Assembly (NCBI GenBank): GCA_947485035.1
Contig: CANKQN010000048.1
Span: 1 to 7,469, forward strand
Length of the DNA stretch: 7,469 nt
Direction of reading: 5' to 3'
Origin: Rickettsiales bacterium
Lineage (GTDB): Bacteria > Pseudomonadota > Alphaproteobacteria > Rickettsiales > Deianiraeaceae
Under the pieces are notes generated by a model that was not told the origin of the DNA, searched no databases, and was given only the letters and a program-made list of their open reading frames with translations. The position numbers were made by a program, and so were the translations under genes. Below are positions 1 through 5,797 of the stretch, one piece after another. The number at the start of each line of letters is the position of its first letter. Position 1 is the first letter of the stretch.

Positions 1-207
1 AATTTCCTTTTCGTTTGCGTTAATTACACTTGCAACTTGCTTGCGTGCAATTTCGATTTTTTCTTCTGCAATCCACCCAAATGAATGACTTTTTGAGTGA
101 GGATTTCCAAAGCATTCACGCATTTCAGTGTTAATTATATCAGCAACGCGAGGGTCAATTGGTGTGGTGGACTGATAGTCCATGTATATTGGTAACTTTA
201 TTGCCAT
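1..207 (-). CDS. iscS: Cysteine desulfurase IscS, N-terminal part (runs off left edge)
   Basis: IscS is the PLP-dependent enzyme that converts L-cysteine to alanine and passes the sulfur, as a persulfide, to Fe-S cluster scaffolds and tRNA thiolation enzymes in the cytoplasm. Only the first 69 codons are present. Seen directly: residues 5-22 contain [18 protein letters not shown] and residues 33-45 contain [13 protein letters not shown], followed by an [17 protein letters not shown] segment. These match the conserved N-terminal strand and helix of group I NifS/IscS proteins, with an alphaproteobacterial flavour. The PLP lysine and the catalytic cysteine lie outside the window, so activity cannot be judged. 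The start is taken at base 207 because the conserved sequence begins there. An in-frame ATG at base 216 would add three residues (MRY), and an in-frame TAA just upstream (220-222) limits any further extension. No Shine-Dalgarno site is visible for either start. The 141-residue gene lies 45 bases upstream on the same strand and is likely co-transcribed. Confidence 0.93.
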   Translation of the reverse strand, partial: MAIKLPIYMDYQSTTPIDPRVADIINTEMRECFGNPHSKSHSFGWIAEEKIEIARKQVASVINANEKEI

Positions 208-233
208 ATAACGCATATATTAAGGATAACAAC

Positions 234-258
234 GACTAATTACTTGATGCAATTAGTC
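234..258. repeat. 8-bp perfect inverted repeat at the end of the 141-residue gene
   Basis: GACTAATT (234-241) and AATTAGTC (251-258) form a perfect 8-base stem with a 9-base loop. The structure straddles the stop codon (253-255) of the 141-residue gene, in the gap before iscS. Read on the minus strand, no T-run follows it, so it is not a convincing intrinsic terminator for that gene. On the plus strand a run of seven T follows eight bases... away (from about 264), but no plus-strand gene lies upstream. It could be an operator, an mRNA processing or attenuation hairpin ahead of iscS, or chance in AT-rich DNA. Confidence 0.35.
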
Positions 259-678
259 AAGCATTTTTTTCGTAAGCTCTTTGCTTATTTCATTGTCTTC
301 ATTTGCTCCAACGCAAAATTTCATGATATTTGCACGAAGTTCTGATGCCTGTGGCAGATGTTTTTCAAAATACTCCACCTGTTTTTGCAAAAGGTTTTCT
401 AGGAAATTTACAGAATTTTGCGCAATTGCTCCTTCGTTTATTTCAAGAACCACTCTTCCTTCGATTTTTTCAACACCAATAATTGCAAAATGAAACGATT
501 TGGAGCGTTCTTCGCCAAGCATTTGCGAAATAATATCCAGTGTTGTTACATGTTTTTCAACCGTTCCACTAATTCCACTTGCAACACACTGCCAAATTAC
601 CTCCGAAATTTCACAAATACACTCGTCAATGCTAATTTCTTCTTGTTTTGTAAATTCAAACGGTTCTAATGTGTTCAT
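253..678 (-). CDS. Unrecognised 141-residue protein upstream of iscS
   Basis: I do not recognise this family. It is a 141-residue acidic soluble protein with no signal peptide, membrane segment or obvious nucleotide-binding motif. By eye it reads as helix (residues 12-33), then mixed segments, then two beta-like stretches (SFHFAIIGVEKI and GRVVLEI, about 61-80), then two helices (about 88-121 and 127-140). Four cysteines are present, at 20, 22, 31 and 122; the CxC pair near the N-terminus is the only motif-like feature. It occupies the place where IscR sits in many isc operons, but it has no helix-turn-helix and no IscR-type cysteine cluster, so it is not IscR. Its coding status is supported by a full-length frame between well-defined neighbours, plausible amino acid composition and a promoter-like sequence upstream (minus strand, 704-733). 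No Shine-Dalgarno site precedes the ATG at 678. It is 45 bases upstream of iscS, suggesting shared transcription. Confidence 0.7.
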   Translation of the reverse strand: MNTLEPFEFTKQEEISIDECICEISEVIWQCVASGISGTVEKHVTTLDIISQMLGEERSKSFHFAIIGVEKIEGRVVLEINEGAIAQNSVNFLENLLQKQVEYFEKHLPQASELRANIMKFCVGANEDNEISKELTKKMLD

Positions 679-680
679 TG

Positions 681-708
681 TTGAATAGTTGTAATTTGTT
701 AGTAATAT
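681..708 (+). promoter_or_regulatory. Putative sigma-70-type promoter for addA
   Basis: TTGAAT (681-686) and TAATAT (703-708) are separated by 16 bases, a reasonable -35/-10 pair. A start about 7 bases after the -10 would fall at 715-716, essentially on the addA ATG (716), implying a leaderless or nearly leaderless mRNA. The gap between the divergent genes is only 37 bases, so a promoter for addA must lie here or inside the 141-residue gene. AT-rich DNA yields such matches by chance, so confidence is limited. Confidence 0.4.
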
Positions 709-733
709 AGTTTATATGGGTAAAGTTTCGCAA
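704..733 (-). promoter_or_regulatory. Putative divergent promoter for the 141-residue gene and iscS
   Basis: On the minus strand, TTGCGA (733-728) and TATATT (709-704) are 18 bases apart. A start near base 697 would give a leader of about 19 bases before the ATG at 678. The -35 lies inside the first codons of addA and the -10 overlaps the -10 proposed for addA, so the two promoters would share DNA and could interfere with one another. Confidence 0.35.
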
Positions 734-3619
734 AAAATAAAAAGCAAGATGATTATCGCCAATGCTGGTTCTGGAAAGACATATAGCATTGTTCAGCATA
801 TTAAGGGAATTGTTGAAGCGGGGTTTGTTCCATCTTCAATTTTATGCATAACATTCACGAACGCCGGAAGGGACGAAATGCAAGCTCGTCTTCAAAAAGA
901 TATTCCACACTTGAAAGTTTTACCAAAAATTGTAACATTTCACTCCCTGTGTAAAGAGATAGTCGATACCTTCACACACGAACTTGAAATGCCATACGAT
1001 TACACAATTGTTGATTCCGACTTCGAACTGCTTACAGAAATTACAAGCCTGCTTTTGAAGAACGAGGCTGTGAAGGCGTTTATTTCAAAATTTAGAATTT
1101 CCCCAAGTGGGTTTGATGGCATTATTGAAGCATTTTTGGGCGAGTATCAAAAGCTTAATTACAACAAAGATGCAAGACTTCAACAAATTTGCGAAATTTT
1201 CGAACTTCGCCCGCAATCAACATTAAGGAAACTGGAAATTATGCAAGATGTTCTGCAAAATATTCCAATTCAAATGTTGCAAGATGTTGGCGGAAAGGTT
1301 CTTGACGATGGCATTCCACGCATTATTGAAATTGAGAGGAAATATCGCACAATTTCAATTGACGAAACTGCAATTGATGATTTTGAGGAGCTGTGCCAAA
1401 TTGCGGGGAAGTCGACAAAAAAAAGCGAGGATTATCAAATTTACAAAAAATTCCTTGAAGATTCGCAGGAAAAAGTGAAGGATATTTCAACATTTGAACT
1501 GTGTTATGCACTTAATGAAATTGCAAATGAAGTGATTGATGAAATTGAAACAACAAAACGCAAACTGAGGAAATATACATTTAACGACCTAATTTACAAA
1601 GCTCTGCAAATTCTGAACAACGAAGAACTTAGAGATTTCGCCATTTTCAAGTTTGGAAGCAAGTTTTCACACATTTTGGTTGATGAAGCACAAGACACAA
1701 ATGCCCAGCAGTGGCAGATTCTTTACCCCTTCATTGAAGAAGTTGCGGCATCTGGCATGGTGGATTCTTCTCTTTTTATTGTTGGCGATACCAAGCAGAC
1801 GATCTATTCATTCCAAGGGGCACAGTCAACCATTATGGAATCAGTCTATAAAAAATATTCACACATTTTGGAAAAAGATTTTTTGACGAAATCATACAGA
1901 ACAACAAGCCCCGTTCTTGATGTTATAAACAATTTGTCGTTTCTTGACCAAACCAATCCTCATGTTTCAAGCTTTGAAAGCAAGGCGGGCTTTGTGGAGA
2001 TTTTGGGTGTTAATCAAAAAATTGAAGAGGAAGAGGTTGAAATTGCAAAAAAAACAGTTGAAATTGTGCAGTCGTTAATTGGCAAGCGAATTTTCCACGA
2101 AAAGTTTAGAAATAAAATTCTTGAACCAAGTGATTTTGCAATTTTATTGAAGAAGAGGACTCCAAAAGTAATTGCAGCACTTAAAGAACAATTTTTTCAA
2201 GCAATAATTCCCGTATCGTTTAATGATAAAATTAAATTTCAGCAGTCGTTTTGCGTGCTAGACTTCACCGCCTGTTTAAAATTATGTATTATTGAAGAAG
2301 ACCCCCTTGTAATTTATTCACTACTCAAAAGCCCAATTTTCAACATAAACGAAGTCGATTTTGAAAAATCATTTGAATATTCGACGAATTGCAGTGCAAT
2401 TTTGGAAAAATTTCCGCAAGTTATGCTGTTTTGCACAAAGTTTCGTGAAATTCTACATAAAGACGGCATATACATATTCTTCAAAAGACTTTTCATCGAG
2501 TATGGCAACGGATATTCCAATCAAGAGCAAAAAATTCTGGAAAACTTCATCGAAACATCGGCAAGCGTTCAGCAACATTCCCCAATTGCGTTTATTCAAG
2601 AATTTGAGGCATCAAAAGTAGAGCACGCAATGAAAAATGTTGAAACAAACAGCGTAACATGCACAACAGTTCACGCTTCCAAGGGTCTTGAATATCCAAT
2701 TGTAATTTACATTGAAGCACACGGAAATGGGTCTCGCTCGCAAACAATGTCAATTCAAGGCGGAGTTCTTTTGCACAACTCATCGCAAAAAAAACGAGGA
2801 AAAAAAATGCAGGAGGTAATCGACAACAAAAAAGCAAAAGAACAAAGCGAAGACGAAAGACTGTGTTATGTGGCAATTTCTCGTGCTGCTTATGGCTTTT
2901 GTTGCGTTTCGTCGCTGAATCACTGTGAAAAGGAAACATCATTTTTTTCCGTTTTACAAAATTCACTCAACAATTTTCAATCAAACATTGTTGAAACTTC
3001 AACCAATGGATTCTTCACAAAAACTGTGTATAGCCCCGCAGAAGATGTTGATATTGCATATATAGCAGAAACATCGGTGGAGGTCATTTCCCCATTGATG
3101 GCAAGCTATTCGGCAGAAAGCATTGCGGTTGAGATTGATAAATTGCCAAGCAAAACAACTGGCGAAACATTTGGAACGCTTGTTCATACTATTTTCGAAA
3201 AAAGCGAAAACAACCCCGAATTTCAAGATTTCCTTCAATTTTGTGATGTAGCAGAAGAGCTTGGAGTTGAATTTGAAACATTGTTCGCGGAATTGCACGA
3301 AAAAGTTTCAAGCGTTGAGCGGATATTGGTTGAGAAGTTTTGCCCTCAAAAAATTTTAAAAGAACACGAGATTGTCTTTTATGGAAGGTGTTTGCGTCTT
3401 GACTGTGTTTATTTCTGCGAAAGTGAAATTGTGATTATTGACTACAAAACTCAAAAATGCTTAATGACACAAGAAATTCAAACCCAGCTGGAAGGATACA
3501 TCACTGCATTGCGGCAGATTTATCAACAACCGGTGCGAGCGTTTGTTGTGTGGTTTGGGAATTTTCCGCATTTGGAGATTCTTGAACAAGTGTGTCCACG
3601 GGAACAGCTTCCGCAATAA
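716..3619 (+). CDS. addA: Double-strand break repair helicase-nuclease AddA
   Basis: AddA is the helicase-nuclease subunit of AddAB, which processes DNA double-strand ends for RecA-dependent recombination. This 967-residue protein carries every UvrD/Rep superfamily 1 motif: Walker A AGSGKT (17-22), Ia TFTNAGRDEM (46-55), Ib TFHSLC (74-79), Walker B LVDEAQDTN (321-329), III GDTKQTIYSFQGA (357-369), IV SYRT (393-396), V TVHASKGLEYP (651-661) and VI ERLCYVAISRA (714-724). The C-terminal RecB-family nuclease also looks intact: H824, D896 in RLDCV, D909 and K911 in IIDYKT, and a QxxxY motif at 924-928. It is shorter than many alphaproteobacterial AddA proteins (typically about 1,100 residues or more), with loss in linkers rather than motifs. 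The partner gene addB, often adjacent, is not in the window. The ATG at 716 lies 10 codons before the first motif strand, so little choice of start exists; no Shine-Dalgarno site is seen. The last 119 bases overlap ftsI on the other strand. Three A8 runs lie inside the gene (1417-1424, 2787-2794, 2800-2807). Confidence 0.95.
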   Translation: MGKVSQKIKSKMIIANAGSGKTYSIVQHIKGIVEAGFVPSSILCITFTNAGRDEMQARLQKDIPHLKVLPKIVTFHSLCKEIVDTFTHELEMPYDYTIVDSDFELLTEITSLLLKNEAVKAFISKFRISPSGFDGIIEAFLGEYQKLNYNKDARLQQICEIFELRPQSTLRKLEIMQDVLQNIPIQMLQDVGGKVLDDGIPRIIEIERKYRTISIDETAIDDFEELCQIAGKSTKKSEDYQIYKKFLEDSQEKVKDISTFELCYALNEIANEVIDEIETTKRKLRKYTFNDLIYKALQILNNEELRDFAIFKFGSKFSHILVDEAQDTNAQQWQILYPFIEEVAASGMVDSSLFIVGDTKQTIYSFQGAQSTIMESVYKKYSHILEKDFLTKSYRTTSPVLDVINNLSFLDQTNPHVSSFESKAGFVEILGVNQKIEEEEVEIAKKTVEIVQSLIGKRIFHEKFRNKILEPSDFAILLKKRTPKVIAALKEQFFQAIIPVSFNDKIKFQQSFCVLDFTACLKLCIIEEDPLVIYSLLKSPIFNINEVDFEKSFEYSTNCSAILEKFPQVMLFCTKFREILHKDGIYIFFKRLFIEYGNGYSNQEQKILENFIETSASVQQHSPIAFIQEFEASKVEHAMKNVETNSVTCTTVHASKGLEYPIVIYIEAHGNGSRSQTMSIQGGVLLHNSSQKKRGKKMQEVIDNKKAKEQSEDERLCYVAISRAAYGFCCVSSLNHCEKETSFFSVLQNSLNNFQSNIVETSTNGFFTKTVYSPAEDVDIAYIAETSVEVISPLMASYSAESIAVEIDKLPSKTTGETFGTLVHTIFEKSENNPEFQDFLQFCDVAEELGVEFETLFAELHEKVSSVERILVEKFCPQKILKEHEIVFYGRCLRLDCVYFCESEIVIIDYKTQKCLMTQEIQTQLEGYITALRQIYQQPVRAFVVWFGNFPHLEILEQVCPREQLPQ
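3501..3619. other. 119-base convergent overlap of addA and ftsI 3' ends
   Basis: The addA stop (TAA, 3617-3619) lies inside ftsI and the ftsI stop (TGA, 3501-3503) lies inside addA. The shared stretch encodes the last 39 codons of AddA, including YQQPVRAFVVWFGNFPHLEIL, which looks like a normal AddA ending. On the other strand it encodes FtsI residues 535-573, an A/P/T/Q-rich tail beyond the transpeptidase domain. First codon positions face each other, and the third position of AddA faces the second position of FtsI. There is no room for a separate terminator between the genes, and no hairpin with a T-run is visible on either strand nearby. Confidence 0.85.
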
Positions 3620-5222
3620 CTTCGGGCAGATTATCTGGTTTGATATCAAGAATGGGTGCAACAACTTTGATGATATCAGACGATGTTTGCACCACGGTGT
3701 TACTTGCTTGCAAAAACGCAGCGTTTGAAGTTGAAGGTTCATCAAGTGCGATATACATTGCATATTTTGGAATATGACATGGGAATACACTGAAAAATGA
3801 CAGGAACTTTTTTCTATCAGACCACCCACGAATTGCAGGGTCGTATTTTTCCGATGTCCCAGTTTTTCCGCAGACAGAATATCCGTTAATTGTCGCCCTT
3901 CGTGCCGTTCCAATTTGCACAACAGAACGAAGCATTTGTTGAAGATCTAAAATGTTTTGATTTGAAAGAACCTGTTTTTCACGGTTTTTCTTCACATCGT
4001 TTCCACCTTTAAGAGTTGTCAGGTTTGTAATTTTACCATCATAGGCAAGCCCACCTGCCATTGCGATAAAATGCGCCGGCGAAACAGAAACGCCATAACC
4101 GTACGAAAGTGTGTAGTGCATGTCGTCACGCCATTTTCCTTTTTTGAAAATCGGTTTTGCAATTTCACCTTTTGGCATTTCAATAATTGGGCGTTCAAAC
4201 ATTTTGATATCCTCGTAGAATTGCCGCTGTTTTTCAAATCCCACTTTTTGCACAACAAACGCAACACCCACATTTGAAGAAAATGCCAGAATTTCTTCTA
4301 GCGTCATTTCATCTCGAGAGCGGTGGTCATCCTTTACGGAAAAATCCTTATTCACAGGAATTGAAAGAGGTAGGTGCATTATTTGAGTTGGCTTAAAACC
4401 GTTTTGAAGTCCCAGAGAAATTGTAAAAACCTTAAACACAGAACCAAGATTAAAAACAGAGGAAAATGGCTGGTTAACATAAGACGGCGAATTTGGCTCG
4501 TATTTTCCGTTTGGGTTGAAATCAGGAAGCGAGACTGAGGCAATGATTTCACGAGTTTCAAGGTCAACAATAATAGCCATAGCCCCTTTTGCCTCAAACT
4601 TTTCAAGCGTTTTCAACAAATTTTCACGCACAATACTTTGCACCATGGCATCAAGCGAAAGCTGAACTTCTTGCTTCAAAAGTGCTTGATTAAAATGCTT
4701 TTCCAAACCCTTAACCCCCTCTTCGTTTGCGTTGATTTTTGATGTGTGACCGACTATATGCGAAAATGTGTTGCCGTATGGGTAAAACCGTGTGTAATAT
4801 TCACGAAAGAATGCCCCCTCGATTCCTTTTTCAATGATTTTTTTCTTTTGTATTGGGGTAATGTTGTCTTTAATCAAAAACCATCCGTTAGACTCCCCCT
4901 TTAAGCGCTCATAAAGCTTTGCCTCGTCAAGTTCTGGGAAAATATCACGAATTTTGATTATCACCGCATTGATATCGATTATGAAAGCGGGGTTTATGTG
5001 AAATTCATAAGCGGGAACGCTTATTGCCAAAATGTTGCCGTTTCTATCGACAATATTGTGGCGAAACATCAGGTTTTTATTTGGAATATCGTGCCTTGTC
5101 CAATATTCATACATTCCTGCGGAGTTTATGAATAAAATTCGCAAAATTAAAATAATTACCGCTACAAGTATTGTATATGACATTATTCGAATTTTTGACT
5201 CCATATTCGATATCCTTATCAT
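3501..5222 (-). CDS. ftsI: Septal peptidoglycan transpeptidase FtsI (penicillin-binding protein 3)
   Basis: FtsI cross-links peptidoglycan at the division septum, anchored in the inner membrane with its catalytic domain in the periplasm. The 573-residue product has a short basic cytoplasmic start, one membrane segment (about 14-32, TILVAVIILILRILF), the class B PBP dimerisation motif RHNIVDRNGNILA (54-66), and the three penicillin-binding motifs: SVFK (nucleophile S261, K264) within LGSVFKVFT, SSN (315-317) and KTGT (453-456). The LGSVFKxFT context favours FtsI over PBP2. The domain ends near residue 530 (VVAPILDIKPDN), after which comes a roughly 43-residue P/A/T/Q-rich tail that overlaps addA. 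The ATG at 5222 overlaps the aroK stop as ATGA, suggesting translational coupling. The in-frame ATG at 5204 (residue 7) has the better ribosome site, AAGGA at 5217-5213 with 8-base spacing, and is an equally credible start. The gene is not in a dcw cluster here: no ftsL, murE or mraW is adjacent. Confidence 0.95.
   Translation of the reverse strand: MIRISNMESKIRIMSYTILVAVIILILRILFINSAGMYEYWTRHDIPNKNLMFRHNIVDRNGNILAISVPAYEFHINPAFIIDINAVIIKIRDIFPELDEAKLYERLKGESNGWFLIKDNITPIQKKKIIEKGIEGAFFREYYTRFYPYGNTFSHIVGHTSKINANEEGVKGLEKHFNQALLKQEVQLSLDAMVQSIVRENLLKTLEKFEAKGAMAIIVDLETREIIASVSLPDFNPNGKYEPNSPSYVNQPFSSVFNLGSVFKVFTISLGLQNGFKPTQIMHLPLSIPVNKDFSVKDDHRSRDEMTLEEILAFSSNVGVAFVVQKVGFEKQRQFYEDIKMFERPIIEMPKGEIAKPIFKKGKWRDDMHYTLSYGYGVSVSPAHFIAMAGGLAYDGKITNLTTLKGGNDVKKNREKQVLSNQNILDLQQMLRSVVQIGTARRATINGYSVCGKTGTSEKYDPAIRGWSDRKKFLSFFSVFPCHIPKYAMYIALDEPSTSNAAFLQASNTVVQTSSDIIKVVAPILDIKPDNLPEVIAEAVPVDTLVQESPNAENSQTTQQTLAPVVDKSAAMQ
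5202..5217 (-). promoter_or_regulatory. Ribosome binding site that may set the ftsI start at 5204
   Basis: On the minus strand AAGGA (5217-5213) sits 8 bases before an in-frame ATG (5204-5202). It is the only good Shine-Dalgarno match I found before any gene in the window. It lies downstream of the ATGA overlap start at 5222, so FtsI may begin with MESKIRIM rather than MIRISNM. Confidence 0.5.
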
Positions 5223-5797
5223 GGAAGGTGTTTATAAATTTCGTCAAGGGTCTTTGAAGTGTTTTCCTCCAAGTTGTGGGATTGCAGATCAACCATAATG
5301 TGTGCCTGCGTGTAGAATGGTATGCGTTCTGCGAGGATTTTCGTAATGGACTGTGGAGCGTTAATCAATGGACGTTGCAAATCATTTTTTAGTCTTTGTT
5401 CAAGTATTCGTGAATTAACATTAAGAAAAATTGAAATGCCACACGATGCAATTTGCGAAATGTTTTCCTCATTTGTGAAAACTCCACCACCGCAGGAAAT
5501 TATTGCATTGGAGTTCTGGGAATTTTGGCAAATTTCTAAAAGCAAGTTTTTTTCCAGTTGGCGAAAGTATTGCTCACCGTGTATGGCGAAAATCTCCTTA
5601 ATTGAAAGCTCTGTTTTTTTTTCAATAATTTCGTCCATTTCAATGAACTTTCTGCCTGAAATTTGTGCAAGAGCCTTTCCAATTGTGCTTTTTCCGCAAC
5701 CCATCATTCCAATAAGGAATATGCGTGTGTTTGCGGTTGTCAGCTTATCAATTTCCTTCAAGTGACTGCGTTGCAATGCAGTTGTGTTAAAATACAT
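5219..5797 (-). CDS. aroK: Shikimate kinase AroK
   Basis: Shikimate kinase phosphorylates shikimate with ATP to give shikimate 3-phosphate, the fifth step of the chorismate pathway to aromatic amino acids and folate. Seen in the 192-residue product: Walker A GMMGCGKST (30-38), the shikimate-binding aspartate D55 in FIEMDEIIE, R79 in GEQYFRQLE, the glycine triplet in ISCGGGVF (103-105), R142 in QRPLI of the lid region and R158 in ERIPFY. All key residues are present. The protein is about 20 residues longer at the N-terminus than the common 170-175 residue enzyme; TTG codons at positions 8 and 13 are possible later starts. The ATG at 5797 overlaps the end of the upstream gene by 11 bases, and the stop overlaps ftsI as ATGA, so it sits in the middle of a coupled operon. 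Many bacteria pair aroK with aroB, but here ftsI follows instead. No Shine-Dalgarno site is visible. A T9 run on the plus strand (A9 in the gene) lies at 5614-5622. Confidence 0.95.
   Translation of the reverse strand: MYFNTTALQRSHLKEIDKLTTANTRIFLIGMMGCGKSTIGKALAQISGRKFIEMDEIIEKKTELSIKEIFAIHGEQYFRQLEKNLLLEICQNSQNSNAIISCGGGVFTNEENISQIASCGISIFLNVNSRILEQRLKNDLQRPLINAPQSITKILAERIPFYTQAHIMVDLQSHNLEENTSKTLDEIYKHLP

Noticed and set aside
2592..2966. A 124-codon minus-strand open frame inside addA
   Set aside because: It is opposite helicase motifs V and VI of addA. Its phenylalanine/leucine-rich composition reflects the complement of A-rich codons.
3484..3491. CCAGCTGG palindrome downstream of the ftsI stop, considered as a terminator
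   Set aside because: It has no loop long enough to fold as a hairpin and no T-run follows on the minus strand.
3461..3922. A 153-codon minus-strand open frame spanning the addA/ftsI junction
   Set aside because: It is an alternate frame of ftsI containing the complement of the overlap region. It has no domain, while the ftsI frame carries all the PBP motifs.
5322..5765. A 147-codon plus-strand open frame
   Set aside because: It is antisense to aroK, whose kinase motifs are all intact, and shows no recognisable domain of its own.
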